From: Janthinobacterium tructae
Lineage (GTDB): Bacteria > Pseudomonadota > Gammaproteobacteria > Burkholderiales > Burkholderiaceae_D
Direction: 5' to 3'
Length of the DNA: 64,000 nt
NCBI RefSeq assembly: GCF_006517255.1
Contig: NZ_CP041185.1
Location: 2,976,001 to 3,040,000, forward strand
Shown in pieces: positions 8,460 to 17,994 of this stretch (its first letter is position 1; each line of letters starts with the position of its first letter). Position numbers and translations under genes: made by a program. A model generated the notes under the pieces. The model had not been told where the DNA came from, ran no database searches, and worked only from the letters and a program-made list of their open reading frames with translations.

Positions 8460-9505
8460 TCAACAAGATCAAGCTGGGCGCCAGCAGCCTGGAAGTGAGC
8501 CGGATCTGCCTGGGCACGATGACCTTCGGCGAACAGAATTCGGAAGCTGAAGCGCACAGCCAGCTCGATTACGCGCTGGAACGGGGCATCAACTTCATCG
8601 ACACGGCGGAGATGTATCCGGTGATGGCCAGCGCGCAGACGCAGGGCAGCACCGAGCGCTACATCGGCAGCTGGCTGAAGAAAAGCGGCCGGCGCGGCGA
8701 CATCGTGCTGGCCAGCAAGATAGCCGGACCAAACTCGCGCATGCACTGGATACGCAAGGGCAAGACGGACCACGACGCGGTCAACATCCGCGCCGCCGTC
8801 GAGGACAGCCTGCGCCGGCTGCAGACGGAGCACATCGACCTGTATCAGCTGCACTGGCCCAGCCGCAACCTGCCCATCTTCGGCGCCAGCGTCTACAACC
8901 CGCGCAAGGAACACGCCTCGGTGGCGATCGAGGATACCCTGGCCGTGCTGGGCAAGCTGGTCGACGAAGGCAAGATCGGCCACATCGGCGTGTCGAACGA
9001 ATCGTCGTGGGGCGTGTGCGAATTCATCAAGCAGGCCGAGCTGAAAGGCTTGCCGCGCATCGCGTCCATCCAGAACCTGTACAACCTGACGGCGCGCCAC
9101 TTTGAAACCAGCCTGCTCGACGAAACCTGCCACAGGGAAAACGTCAGCTTGCTGGCCTACAGCCCGCTGGCCTTCGGCCAGCTGACGGCGAAATACCTCG
9201 ACGATCCGCAGGCCAAGGGCCGCCTGACGCGCTTCCCTGCCGGCTGGAGTCCCCGCTACGTGCGCCCTGCCACCATCGCGGCAGCCAGCCAGTATGCGGC
9301 GCTGGCCCGCGCGCACGGCTTGACGCCGGCGCAACTGGCGCTGGCCTGGTGCTACTCGCGCTGGTTCGTGGCCTCGACCATCATCGGCGCCACCAGCGTG
9401 GCGCAACTGCAGCAAAATATCGATGCGTATCAAGTCAGCTTGTCGCCGGAACTGCTGGCGGCCGTCGACGCCATCCACGCCAGCGCGCCCAATCCGGGCC
9501 AGTAG
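8456..9505 (+). CDS. Aldo/keto reductase, Tas-like
   Basis: 349 aa, starting at the ATG overlapping the pyrD stop. The AKR tetrad is visible: Asp and Tyr in FIDTAEMYP, Lys in LASKIAG and His in LYQLHWP. The long insertion with [15 protein letters not shown] resembles the E. coli Tas subfamily. These are soluble NADPH-dependent reductases of unclear physiological substrate. Coupling to pyrD gives no obvious pathway link. The function beyond carbonyl reduction is inference. Confidence 0.9.
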   Translation: MINKIKLGASSLEVSRICLGTMTFGEQNSEAEAHSQLDYALERGINFIDTAEMYPVMASAQTQGSTERYIGSWLKKSGRRGDIVLASKIAGPNSRMHWIRKGKTDHDAVNIRAAVEDSLRRLQTEHIDLYQLHWPSRNLPIFGASVYNPRKEHASVAIEDTLAVLGKLVDEGKIGHIGVSNESSWGVCEFIKQAELKGLPRIASIQNLYNLTARHFETSLLDETCHRENVSLLAYSPLAFGQLTAKYLDDPQAKGRLTRFPAGWSPRYVRPATIAAASQYAALARAHGLTPAQLALAWCYSRWFVASTIIGATSVAQLQQNIDAYQVSLSPELLAAVDAIHASAPNPGQ

Positions 9506-9799
9506 GCGCCACCGTCTGGCGGAGCATGCCGCCGCCAGACACCCCACGCTCCTCGCGGATAGTCGTATTTATACAACAGCCAGCATTTTACTGCGGTGCA
9601 GCATTGCAGCCTGCCATGCCCGGTCGTATGCTGGAGACAAGGCCATATGCGCTACTCGCGCCATTTTGACCAGTATCAGATATTTATTGCATATCGATAG
9701 ACAGAACAATTCGTAAGCACGCCGTTCGCCCGCTGCTAAGCTGATTTCGTCATCGGACCGCCATGGTCCGCGCAACCACTAACCGAAGAGATATTGTCG
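9506..9799. other. Intergenic region upstream of TonB receptor
   Basis: 294 bp with no credible gene. A CCAGCAT/ATGCTGG inverted pair frames about 55 bp near 9580-9634. An AT-rich stretch follows (about 9662-9705) that probably carries the receptor promoter. No Fur box was clear enough to claim. Confidence 0.4.
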
Positions 9800-12220
9800 A
9801 TGAGTTCAAGCACCGCCCGCTCCCAGCTTCCCGCCCTTCCCGTGAAAACCGTTATCGCCGCCAGCCTGATCGCCTGCTTCAGCCTGCCAATGCATGTGCA
9901 AGCGCAGCAAGAGCTGCCGGCCGAAGGGGAATTGCAATCGGTGGTGGTCACCGGTACCTTCGCCAAGAACCGCCGCACCATCGATTCCGAATCGCCGATC
10001 GACATCCTCACCTCGCGCGACCTGCAAAGCACGGGTTCGGGCGAACTGGCTACCGTACTGGCGCGCCTGCTGCCATCGCTGAACTTTGCCCGCGCCACGG
10101 GCGCCGACGCCAGCGACGCCGTGCGTCCGGCGCAGCTGCGCGGCCTGTCGCCCGACCAGACCCTGGTGCTGGTGAACGGCAAGCGCCGTTATACGTCCGC
10201 CGTGGTCAACGTCAACGGTTCGCTGGGCCGCGGCTCGGCGCCCGTCGACCTGAACGCCATTCCCCTGGCCGCCATCGACCATGTGGAAGTACTGCGCGAT
10301 GGTGCGGCGGCCCAGTACGGCTCCGACGCGATTGCCGGCGTGATCAACATCATCCTGAAAAAAGGCGCGGCCGGCGGCGACATCGAAGTGGGCTATGGCC
10401 AGACGCAGGAACGCGACGGCAAGCAAAAATCCATCAAGGGTTCGGCCGGCTTCGCCCTGGGCGACGACGGCTGGGTGCGTGTCTCGGCCGAAGTGGCCGA
10501 ACGCGACCCGACCAACCGCGCCGGCGCCGATTTCCGCAATCCGCTGGAACCGCGCTACGGCAAGGTCAACCAGCGCTATGGCGACCCGGAAAGCAAGCCG
10601 GCCACCGTCTTCATCAACAGCGAATACCATATCAATGACAATGTGGACTGGTATGCCTTCGGCAACTATGGCAAGCGTGACACGTCGGCCGCCGCCACCT
10701 GGCGCACGGCCCTGATCCAGAACTCCAGCACCAAGGTATACTCGCAGCGCACGCCGATCTTCCCGGAAGGCTTTTTGCCATTGCAAAACAGCACCCTGAC
10801 CGACCAGTCCATCGTCACCGGCTTGCGCGGCGAGGCGGCCGGCTGGCGCTGGGATGCCAGCATCAATTACGGCAGCAACAAGTTCGAACTGGACCTGGAC
10901 AACACGGTCAACCAGTCGCTGGGCGCAGCCAGCCCCACGCACTTCTATGCCGGCTCGCTGAAAAATGAGCAGACGGTATTGAACCTCGATGCGGCGCGCG
11001 AATTTCCCGTGTCTTACTTTACGGGACCACTGACGGTAGCCGTCGGTGCCGAAGCGCGGCATGAAAAGTACAGCATCGGCGCCGGCGACGCGGCGTCGTA
11101 CACGGGCGGCGGCTCGCAGGGCTTTGCCGGCTTCCGTCCTGCCAACGCAGGCAGCCACTCGCGCCACAATGAGTCGATCTATGTGAACCTGGAAGCGGAA
11201 GCGACGAAAAACCTGTCCGGTGGCGTGGCCCTGCGCCATGAGCGCTACAGCGATTTCGGCAGCACCACCTCGGCCAAGGGTTCGGCCCGCTATGCATTCA
11301 CTGACACCCTGTCCCTGCGCGGCACCGTGTCGAGCGGCTTCCGCGCGCCGTCGCTGGCGCAGCAGTACTACACCATCACCACCACCAACTTCCAGGTCAT
11401 CAATGGCAACAATACGGCCATCGAGACGGGCACCTTCGCCGTCAACACGCCGCAGGCACGCTCCCTCGGTGCGCAAGACCTGAAACCGGAAAAGGCCCGC
11501 AACTACAGCCTGGGCCTGCAATTCCAGCCGACCCGCAACTTCACCACGACCGTGGACGCTTACCGCATCGACATCGACAACCGCATCCTGTTCTCGGCCA
11601 ACCTGGCGCTGAATGACAAGCTGAAGGGCGAGCTGGCGACGCAAGGCTCGACCGTGGGCGCGGCGCGCTACTTCACCAACGCCGTCGATACGCGCACCGA
11701 AGGCGTGGACATCGTCAGCACCTACCGCATCGACCTGCAGGAAAAGGACCGCCTGGACCTCACCGTGGCGTACAACCATAACAAGAGCACGGTACAGAAA
11801 ATCGCCGACAATCCGGCCATCCTGACGGCCAACAACCTGAAACTGATCGACCGCCAGAGTATCGACCGCATCACGGTGGCGTCGCCGAAGGACAAGTTCA
11901 GCCTGGCCGCCGACTATGGCTTCGGCATCTGGAACGTGCACGGACTGGTGACGCGCTACGGCAGCTTCACCGTGCCGCAGAACGATGTCAAGCTGGACCA
12001 GACGTATGATCCGCAATGGGTGCTGGACGTGTCCGGTTCTGTGAAACTGGGCAAGAACTGGCGCCTGGTGGCCGGCATCGACAACGTCACCAACCGCTAC
12101 CCGGCGCAAGTGACCAGCAACGGCAACCTGAACGTCAACGGCACGCAGCCCTACAGCATCTTCGCGCCGAACGGTTTCAACGGCCGCTATTACTACGCCA
12201 AGGCGGGCTATAGCTGGTAA
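9800..12220 (+). CDS. TonB-dependent outer-membrane receptor
   Basis: 806 aa from the ATG at 9800, preceded by GAAGAG at good distance; an in-frame TTG at 9794 is too close to it. The signal peptide ends near VQAQ. Then come a TonB-box-like stretch (ELQSVVVTGTF) and a plug domain with RGLSPDQTLVLVNGKRRY and VEVLRDGAAAQYGSDAIAGVINI. The 22-stranded barrel ends in the aromatic residue W preceded by GYS, as needed for outer-membrane insertion. This large-substrate receptor could take siderophores, vitamin B12 or plant or carbohydrate oligomers. No neighbour reveals the substrate. Confidence 0.93.
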   Translation: MSSSTARSQLPALPVKTVIAASLIACFSLPMHVQAQQELPAEGELQSVVVTGTFAKNRRTIDSESPIDILTSRDLQSTGSGELATVLARLLPSLNFARATGADASDAVRPAQLRGLSPDQTLVLVNGKRRYTSAVVNVNGSLGRGSAPVDLNAIPLAAIDHVEVLRDGAAAQYGSDAIAGVINIILKKGAAGGDIEVGYGQTQERDGKQKSIKGSAGFALGDDGWVRVSAEVAERDPTNRAGADFRNPLEPRYGKVNQRYGDPESKPATVFINSEYHINDNVDWYAFGNYGKRDTSAAATWRTALIQNSSTKVYSQRTPIFPEGFLPLQNSTLTDQSIVTGLRGEAAGWRWDASINYGSNKFELDLDNTVNQSLGAASPTHFYAGSLKNEQTVLNLDAAREFPVSYFTGPLTVAVGAEARHEKYSIGAGDAASYTGGGSQGFAGFRPANAGSHSRHNESIYVNLEAEATKNLSGGVALRHERYSDFGSTTSAKGSARYAFTDTLSLRGTVSSGFRAPSLAQQYYTITTTNFQVINGNNTAIETGTFAVNTPQARSLGAQDLKPEKARNYSLGLQFQPTRNFTTTVDAYRIDIDNRILFSANLALNDKLKGELATQGSTVGAARYFTNAVDTRTEGVDIVSTYRIDLQEKDRLDLTVAYNHNKSTVQKIADNPAILTANNLKLIDRQSIDRITVASPKDKFSLAADYGFGIWNVHGLVTRYGSFTVPQNDVKLDQTYDPQWVLDVSGSVKLGKNWRLVAGIDNVTNRYPAQVTSNGNLNVNGTQPYSIFAPNGFNGRYYYAKAGYSW

Positions 12221-12252
12221 TAACTGGCAATAGCTGGCAATAGCAACGCAGC

Positions 12253-12277
12253 ACGGGAGGCATCTGCCTCCCGTTTT
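12253..12277 (+). terminator. Rho-independent terminator of TonB receptor
   Basis: Stem ACGGGAGGC/GCCTCCCGT with a short ATCT loop followed by TTTT, starting 32 bp after the receptor stop codon. Confidence 0.88.
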
Positions 12278-12374
12278 CATTCCGGCCTATCAAATAAAGC
12301 CCTGGCGTACGGGTGGCCATCCTGGCAGGCAATCGGCTACCATGGACATTCCCCCACTCTGATGACGGAATACC

Positions 12375-12986
12375 ATGCCCAGCTGGCATCTGACCGACGC
12401 TGCCGAACTGGCGGCGCGCCACCCTTACACCTTCTACAAATCGCCGCCCGAGGCCATCGCCCAGGTGCGCCCCGGCGAAGTGGTCAAGCTGATCTTCGCC
12501 TTCCACAGCGACGATCCGCAAGCGCCGGGCGCCGAGCGCATGTGGGTGCTGGTGGATACGGTCGCGCCAAATGGGCGCTTCACCGGCAAGCTCGACAATA
12601 TGCCCGGCTACATCCAGGATTTAAAAGCCAAGGACCCCGTCGCCTTCGAAGCGCGCCACATCATCAACACGCAGCACGACGATGACGATAACCTCGTCAA
12701 CCGCTATGCGGGCCTGTGCTTTGTGACAAAAAGAATACTGGAAGACGGCGCGCCCGTCGGCTATCTGTACCGCGAGGAGCCGGACAACGCTGACGACAGC
12801 GGCTGGCGCTTCACGGCCAACGACGAAAGCGACGACTACATCAACGACAGCGCCAACGTGGCCCTCGTCTCGCTCGGTGCCGTGCTCAGCGTGGACGACC
12901 GCTTCATCCGCCTGCTCGATGCTCCGGCAGGGTCGGCGTATGCCTTCGACCACAACACGCAACAATTCATGGCGGTGGACGAATGA
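12375..12986 (+). CDS. DUF2314-DUF2185 (Imm33-like) fusion protein
   Basis: 203 aa, no signal peptide. Residues about 15-100 resemble DUF2314 (PGEVVKLIFAF, ERMWVLVDTV, FTGKLDN, DLKAKDPVAFE). Residues about 110-200 match DUF2185, also called Imm33 (GLCFVTKRILEDGAPVGYLYREEP, GWRFTANDESDDYINDSANV, a terminal FD). DUF2185 proteins occur as immunity proteins in polymorphic toxin loci and as orphans. No toxin lies nearby, so the role here is unknown. The stop overlaps the start of the YjbR-like gene, suggesting co-translation. Confidence 0.8.
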   Translation: MPSWHLTDAAELAARHPYTFYKSPPEAIAQVRPGEVVKLIFAFHSDDPQAPGAERMWVLVDTVAPNGRFTGKLDNMPGYIQDLKAKDPVAFEARHIINTQHDDDDNLVNRYAGLCFVTKRILEDGAPVGYLYREEPDNADDSGWRFTANDESDDYINDSANVALVSLGAVLSVDDRFIRLLDAPAGSAYAFDHNTQQFMAVDE

Positions 12987-13336
12987 CAAGCGATGAACTG
13001 AAGCAATTTTGCGCGGCCCTGCCCGGCGCGCAAGCCGTGCTGTACGGTGCGCCGTCGAACATCCTCGTGTACGAAGTGAGCGGCAAGAAATTTGCGTATT
13101 TCAAGACCAGCACGCCGGAACAATGGCGCTTCAGCCTGCGTGTCAGCGCGGAGCGCTTTATCGAGCTGACGGACATGCCGGGCGTGAAACCGGCCCGTTA
13201 CATGGGCCGCTTTCACTGGGTCACCATCGTCGACGTGGCGCGTTTCCCCAGCGATTACCTGGCCGAACTGGTGCAGGATAGCTACGCGCGCGCCGTGGCC
13301 AGCCTGACGCGCGCGCAGCGGGCGACCATCGGCTAG
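12983..13336 (+). CDS. MmcQ/YjbR family protein
   Basis: 117 aa. The opening LKQFCAALPGAQ, KKFAYF and LRVSAERFIELTDMPGVKPARYMGRFHWVTI are the conserved core of the YjbR/DUF419 fold, which resembles a double-wing DNA-binding domain. The biochemical role of the family is not settled. It overlaps the upstream DUF2185 gene by 4 bp. Its stop codon also overlaps the stop of convergent cysB. Confidence 0.9.
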   Translation: MTSDELKQFCAALPGAQAVLYGAPSNILVYEVSGKKFAYFKTSTPEQWRFSLRVSAERFIELTDMPGVKPARYMGRFHWVTIVDVARFPSDYLAELVQDSYARAVASLTRAQRATIG

Positions 13337-14265
13337 AGGGCTTCCTCGCCTGCCATGGCGCGGTCGATGTCTGCGCGCGTCAGGTCCGGCGCCAGTTGCA
13401 GGATGAACTCGTAGGCGTAGGCGCGCAGGTAGGCGCCGCGGCGCACGGCCAGGCGCGTCGTGTTGCTGGCGAACAGATGCGACGCTTCCACCGCCCTTAA
13501 CCCCTTGTCACGGCCATGGTCGAAGGCCATCGAGGCAACGATGCCCACGCCCAGGCCCAGCGCCACGTATTGCTTGATGACGTCGGAATCCATGGCGGTG
13601 AGGATGATATCGGTGGCCACGCCCGCCTTGGCGAACGCATCGTCGATATGGCCGCGTCCCGTGAAACCCTTGTCGTAGGTAATCAACGGATATTTGGCCA
13701 GGTCTTCCAGGCGGATCGGCGAGTGTTCAAGCAGCGGGTGGCCGTCCGGCACGACGATCAGATGGCTCCAGCGGTAGCACGGAAACGACACCAGGTCGGG
13801 GAACTGGCTCAGGCCTTCCGTGGCGATGCCGATATCGGTCTTGCCCGACAACACCCATTCCGCGATGTGCTCGGGCGCGCTTTGTTGTAGCGCAATGCGC
13901 ACGTCGGGATAGGCGGCGCGAAAGCCCTGCACCACTTTCGGCAGCGCATAGCGCGCCTGCGTGTGCGTGGCCGCCACCGACAGGGTGCCGCTGGTCTGGC
14001 CGCTGTATTCGAGGCTGGCCTGCTGCAGGTTTTCCGCCTCGATCAAGAGGCGATCGACGATTTTCAAAATGCCCTTGCCCGGCTCCGTCAAGCCCGTCAA
14101 GCGCTTGCCGTTGCGCTCGAAGATGACCACGCCCAGCTCGTCCTCGAGTTCGCGGATTTGCCGGCTCACGCCCGGCTGCGACGTGAACAGGGCGTTGGCC
14201 ACTTCCGTCAGGTTATAGCCGCGGCGGGCCGCTTCGCGGATCGAGCGCAGTTGTTGAAAGTTCAT
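13333..14265 (-). CDS. cysB: LysR-type regulator of sulfur assimilation, CysB
   Basis: 310 aa. The N-terminal helix-turn-helix reads LRSIREAARRGYNLTEVANALFTSQPGVSRQIRELEDELG, the CysB/Cbl signature rather than a generic LysR. The inducer domain has the conserved THTQARYALP and the Thr-rich site for N-acetylserine and sulfate or thiosulfate. CysB activates sulfate uptake and cysteine genes under sulfur starvation. It lies 13 bp behind cysA on the same strand, so transporter and regulator are probably in one operon. It converges on the YjbR gene with overlapping stops. Confidence 0.95.
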   Translation of the reverse strand: MNFQQLRSIREAARRGYNLTEVANALFTSQPGVSRQIRELEDELGVVIFERNGKRLTGLTEPGKGILKIVDRLLIEAENLQQASLEYSGQTSGTLSVAATHTQARYALPKVVQGFRAAYPDVRIALQQSAPEHIAEWVLSGKTDIGIATEGLSQFPDLVSFPCYRWSHLIVVPDGHPLLEHSPIRLEDLAKYPLITYDKGFTGRGHIDDAFAKAGVATDIILTAMDSDVIKQYVALGLGVGIVASMAFDHGRDKGLRAVEASHLFASNTTRLAVRRGAYLRAYAYEFILQLAPDLTRADIDRAMAGEEAL

Positions 14266-14278
14266 ATATTTTCAGCCT

Positions 14279-15349
14279 TTAGGTTCTTGTTGGTTCAACG
14301 AACACGTGGAGGCGTTTCGGGCGGACAACTAACGTCTCACCTTCCTTCAGCTGCAGATGCGTAAAACGCTCATTCGACATCACCGCTTCGATCAGTTCGC
14401 TGTTATCGATGCGCTGCAAGTCCAGCTGGGCCAGCGGGCCGATCGCATGCGCGCGGCTCAGTTTCACCACGATGCCTTCGGCACCCTGCGTGTAGCGGTC
14501 GATTTCCAGGTCATGTGGACGCACATAGGCCGTGCCCTTGCTGTCGCTCACGCCCGCATAATCGGGCACCTCGAAGCTGGCGTCACCGGTCGCCATCACG
14601 CCGTCATGCACGCGGCCATGGAACAGGTTGACGTTGCCGAGGAAGCCGTACACAAACGGCGACGCCGGATGGTTGTACACCTGCTCCGGCGAACCCAGTT
14701 GCTCCACGGTGCCCTTGTTCATCAGCACCACCTGGTCGGCCACTTCCAGCGCTTCTTCCTGGTCATGCGTGACAAAAATGCTGGTGACGTGCAAGTCGTC
14801 ATGCAGGCGGCGCAGCCAGCGGCGCAATTCCTTGCGCACCTTGGCATCCAAAGCGCCGAACGGCTCGTCGAGCAGCAGCACGCGCGGTTCGACGGCCAGT
14901 GCGCGTGCCAGGGCGATGCGCTGGCGTTGTCCGCCCGACAGCTGCGGCGGATAGCGGTCGGCCAGCCAGTCCAGCTGCACCAGTTCCAGCAAATCTTTGA
15001 CTTTGCGGCGGATCTGGTCTTCCGACGGGCGCTCGCTGCGCGACTTCACGCGTAAACCAAAGGCCACGTTTTCAAATACCGTCATGTGCTTGAACAGCGC
15101 ATAGTGCTGAAAGACGAAACCCACTTGCCGCTCGCGCACATGGCGGTTCGACGCATCTTCCGCATCGAGCAGCACCTGCCCGCTGTCGGGGTGTTCCAGA
15201 CCGGCGATGATGCGCAGCAAGGTCGTCTTGCCGCAACCGGACGGGCCCAGCAGGGCAGTCAGTTCACCGGCGGGAAAGTCCAGCGAGATATTGTCGAGGG
15301 CGACGAAATCGCCGAAACGCTTGTGGATGTTTTTAACTGCGATGGTCAT
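14279..15349 (-). CDS. cysA: Sulfate/thiosulfate ABC transporter ATP-binding protein
   Basis: 356 aa. Walker [10 protein letters not shown] at 35-43, the Q-loop, the signature [15 protein letters not shown], and Walker [13 protein letters not shown] are all intact. A C-terminal TOBE-type regulatory domain follows from about 240, with [14 protein letters not shown]. It powers sulfate import with CysT and CysW. The start is 1 bp after the cysW stop, with GGAGC as ribosome-binding site inside the cysW end. Confidence 0.97.
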   Translation of the reverse strand: MTIAVKNIHKRFGDFVALDNISLDFPAGELTALLGPSGCGKTTLLRIIAGLEHPDSGQVLLDAEDASNRHVRERQVGFVFQHYALFKHMTVFENVAFGLRVKSRSERPSEDQIRRKVKDLLELVQLDWLADRYPPQLSGGQRQRIALARALAVEPRVLLLDEPFGALDAKVRKELRRWLRRLHDDLHVTSIFVTHDQEEALEVADQVVLMNKGTVEQLGSPEQVYNHPASPFVYGFLGNVNLFHGRVHDGVMATGDASFEVPDYAGVSDSKGTAYVRPHDLEIDRYTQGAEGIVVKLSRAHAIGPLAQLDLQRIDNSELIEAVMSNERFTHLQLKEGETLVVRPKRLHVFVEPTRT

Positions 15350-15350
15350 A

Positions 15351-16277
15351 TCAGTGCTCCGTGGAACGTAAGGCGGAATCGTCGGCGTCGCTCTCGTTCA
15401 AACGCCACTCAATAAAAGCTTTCAAGGCCAGGGTCACCAGGGCCAGCAGGGCCAGCAGCGAGGCGACGGCAAACGCGGCGGCAAAGTTGTACTCGTTGTA
15501 CAAAATCTCCACCTGCAGCGGCATGGTGTTCGTTTCGCCGCGAATATGACCGGAGACCACGGACACGGCGCCGAACTCGCCCATGGCGCGGGCGTTACAC
15601 AGGATCACGCCGTACAGCAAGCCCCACTTGATATTTGGCAAAGTCACGCGGCGGAACGTGTTCCAGCCCGACGCGCCCAGCACGAGTGCGGCCTCTTCCT
15701 CTTCGCTGCCCTGCGACTGCATCAGCGGTATCAGTTCGCGCGCCACGAAGGGGAAGGTAATAAAGATGGTGGCCAGCACGATGCCGGGCACGGCAAACAG
15801 GATCTTGATATCGTGTTCCTGCAGCCACGGACCGAACCAGCCCTGGGCGCCGAACATCAGCACATAGATCAGGCCGGAAATCACGGGCGAGACGGAAAAC
15901 GGCAAGTCGATCAGGGTCAGCAGGATGCTCTTGCCGCGGAACTCGAACTTGGCGATGCACCAGGAAGCGGCCACGCCGAACACCAGGTTCAGCGGCACGG
16001 CGATGGCCGCCGTGATCAGGGTCAGCTTGATGGCGGAAATCGCGTCCGGATCGATGATGGCGGCGATATACGCTTCCCAGCCCTTCTTGAACGCTTCGGC
16101 AAACACGGCCACCAGGGGCACGATCAGGAACGCCGTCAGGAACAGCAAGGCGATGCTGATCAATACCGTGCGCACCCACAGCGGTTCCAGCACGACGGGG
16201 CCGACATTCGGTTCGAAACGGCGCGCTTTTGGCAGCGCATCTTCCACATTCGCCACGGCGGTGATATTCGTACTCAT
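15351..16277 (-). CDS. cysW: Sulfate ABC transporter permease CysW
   Basis: 308 aa from the ATG at 16277, which overlaps the cysT stop as ATGA; a longer in-frame reading to 16304 runs back into cysT and is not needed. Six hydrophobic segments are seen, with the permease EAA loop [56 protein letters not shown] is diagnostic for CysW. It forms the inner-membrane channel with CysT. Confidence 0.96.
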   Translation of the reverse strand: MSTNITAVANVEDALPKARRFEPNVGPVVLEPLWVRTVLISIALLFLTAFLIVPLVAVFAEAFKKGWEAYIAAIIDPDAISAIKLTLITAAIAVPLNLVFGVAASWCIAKFEFRGKSILLTLIDLPFSVSPVISGLIYVLMFGAQGWFGPWLQEHDIKILFAVPGIVLATIFITFPFVARELIPLMQSQGSEEEEAALVLGASGWNTFRRVTLPNIKWGLLYGVILCNARAMGEFGAVSVVSGHIRGETNTMPLQVEILYNEYNFAAAFAVASLLALLALVTLALKAFIEWRLNESDADDSALRSTEH

Positions 16278-17137
16278 GATTTCTTCGCCTTTCCGCGCGT
16301 CCATGCTTGCAGCAGGTTAATCGTCAACAACAGCAGGAAGGACACCACCAGCATCACCACGGCAATGGCCGTGGCACCCGCGTAATCGTATTGCTCCAGC
16401 TTGGTAATAATGAACAGCGGCGTGATTTCCGACACCATCGGCATGTTGCCGGCGATAAAGATCACGGAACCGTACTCGCCCGTGGCGCGGGCAAATGCCA
16501 GCGCAAAGCCCGTCAGCAGGGACGGCAGAATCGTGGGAAAGATGACGCGGGTAAACGTTTGCAGGGAATTGGCACCCAGGCTGGCGGCCGCTTCTTCGAG
16601 TTCCTTTTCCGCGTCTTCCAGCACCGGTTGCACGGTGCGCACGACAAACGGCAAGCCGATGAAGGTCAGCGCCACCACCACGCCCAGCGGCGTGAACGCC
16701 ACCTTGATGCCCAGCACGCCTTCGATGAACTGGCCGAACCAGCCGTTCGACGAGTACAGGGCCGTCAGGGTGATGCCGGCGACGGCCGTCGGCAAGGCGA
16801 ACGGCAAGTCGACCAGCGCGTCGATGATGCGCTTGCCGGGAAACTTGTAACGCACCAGCACCCAGGCCAGGATGCCGCCAAACACCACGTTCAGCAGGGC
16901 GGCGATCAGCGAGGCGCCAAACGTCAGCCGGTACGACGCCATCACGCGGTCGGACGTAACGGCACTGAAGAAGGCATCCCACGTCATGGTGAAGGTTTTC
17001 AGGAACACCGACGAGAGCGGAATGAGAACGATCAAGGCCAGGTAAAAGAGCGTGAAGCCCAGTGACAGCTTGAAACCAGGCATGACCCGAAACGGCGCGC
17101 CGCGCGCCTTGATCGGTGCTGCTGTTGCTGCAGACAT
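16274..17137 (-). CDS. cysT: Sulfate ABC transporter permease CysT (CysU)
   Basis: 287 aa. It has a hydrophobic N-terminal helix after a basic lead, then five further membrane segments. The EAA loop [37 protein letters not shown] and [17 protein letters not shown] are typical of CysT. The ATG at 17137 is preceded by AAGGGG. This is the first gene of the cysTWA-cysB operon; a terminator at 17266-17297 separates it from the upstream peroxiredoxin, so it has its own promoter. Confidence 0.96.
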   Translation of the reverse strand: MSAATAAPIKARGAPFRVMPGFKLSLGFTLFYLALIVLIPLSSVFLKTFTMTWDAFFSAVTSDRVMASYRLTFGASLIAALLNVVFGGILAWVLVRYKFPGKRIIDALVDLPFALPTAVAGITLTALYSSNGWFGQFIEGVLGIKVAFTPLGVVVALTFIGLPFVVRTVQPVLEDAEKELEEAAASLGANSLQTFTRVIFPTILPSLLTGFALAFARATGEYGSVIFIAGNMPMVSEITPLFIITKLEQYDYAGATAIAVVMLVVSFLLLLTINLLQAWTRGKAKKS

Positions 17138-17265
17138 AGAAACCCCTTCTTATTACATTTTTGAGTTATAGGGTGCAATAATCACATGCAATCGTTATAA
17201 AAAGAACTAACCATTTCTCATTTGCTTAGATGGATTTTGCATACTTGCCAGCAGAATCGGCGGGC
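17138..17265 (-). promoter_or_regulatory. Probable CysB-controlled promoter region of cysTWA
   Basis: AT-rich segment between the peroxiredoxin terminator and cysT. On the minus strand a TATAAC box (complement of 17165-17170) lies about 28 bp before the cysT start. It lacks a good -35 box, as expected for CysB-dependent promoters, and ATTGCA occurs twice just upstream. Assignment to CysB rests on context. Confidence 0.45.
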
Positions 17266-17297
17266 GAAAAAAAACGCACCGGCGAGGTGCGTTTTTT
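17266..17297 (-). terminator. Terminator after the peroxiredoxin gene
   Basis: Stem ACGCACC/GGTGCGT with loop GGCGA. It is flanked by A-rich and T-rich tracts on its two sides, so it could work in both directions. It begins 17 bp after the peroxiredoxin stop codon on the minus strand. Confidence 0.88.
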
Positions 17298-17313
17298 GTT
17301 GGAATTAAAACTT

Positions 17314-17952
17314 TTACTTGTTGGGCTGCGGCGTCAAACGCAGATACGGCTTGGCGGCCGTAAAGCCCTTCGGATATTTCTGCTTGATCACGTCCGGGTC
17401 TTGCACGGTCAATGGGATGATGACGTCGTCGCCGTCTTGCCAGTTGCCTGGCGTGGCGACCGTGTAGCCGTCCGTCAGTTGCAGGGCATCGATGACGCGC
17501 AGGATTTCATTGAAGTTGCGGCCCGTACTGAGCGGATACGTGAGGATCAGCCGCACCTTTTTGTTCGGGTCGACGATGAAAACGGAGCGCACGGTGGCCG
17601 TGACGGATTGCTCCGGGTGAATCATGTCGTACAGCACCGACACTTTCTTGTCGACGTCGGCGATGATGGGGAAGCCCACCACCGTGTTTTGCGTCTCTTC
17701 GATATCCTTGATCCAGCTCTTGTGCGACTCGGCCGCGTCCACCGACAGGGCGATGGCCTTCACGTTACGCTTGTCGAATTCCGGCTTGAGCTTGGCCGTC
17801 AGGCCCAGCTCCGTCGTGCACACGGGGGTAAAGTCGGCCGGGTGGGAAAACAGCACCACCCAGGAATTGCCAGCCCACTCGTGGAACTTGAGCGGGCCGA
17901 TCGAGCTGTCTTGTTCAAAATCAGGGGCGACATCGCCCAGGCGTAAAGTCAT
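17314..17952 (-). CDS. 1-Cys peroxiredoxin (Prx6-type)
   Basis: 212 aa. The peroxidatic cysteine is C45 in HPADFTPVCTTELG. The long C-terminal dimer domain with RVIDALQLTDGYTVATPGNWQDGDDVIIP is typical of Prx6 proteins, and there is no second resolving cysteine in the usual place. The enzyme reduces hydrogen peroxide and organic hydroperoxides in the cytoplasm. It sits between sbp and cysTWA, suggesting expression during sulfate limitation. The GGAGAGC upstream supports the start. Confidence 0.95.
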   Translation of the reverse strand: MTLRLGDVAPDFEQDSSIGPLKFHEWAGNSWVVLFSHPADFTPVCTTELGLTAKLKPEFDKRNVKAIALSVDAAESHKSWIKDIEETQNTVVGFPIIADVDKKVSVLYDMIHPEQSVTATVRSVFIVDPNKKVRLILTYPLSTGRNFNEILRVIDALQLTDGYTVATPGNWQDGDDVIIPLTVQDPDVIKQKYPKGFTAAKPYLRLTPQPNK

Positions 17953-17994
17953 CGTGCTCTCCTTGAGAAGTTGTGTAGCGGGATGTTCGTCGTA

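Noticed and set aside
12221..12244. Short TAACTGGCAATAGCTGGCAATAGC direct-repeat run after the TonB receptor
   Set aside because: Only two or three units of 10-11 bp; probably replication slippage next to the terminator.
9806..12280. An 824-codon frame opposite the TonB receptor
   Set aside because: Same reasoning; the plus strand carries the plug and barrel signatures.
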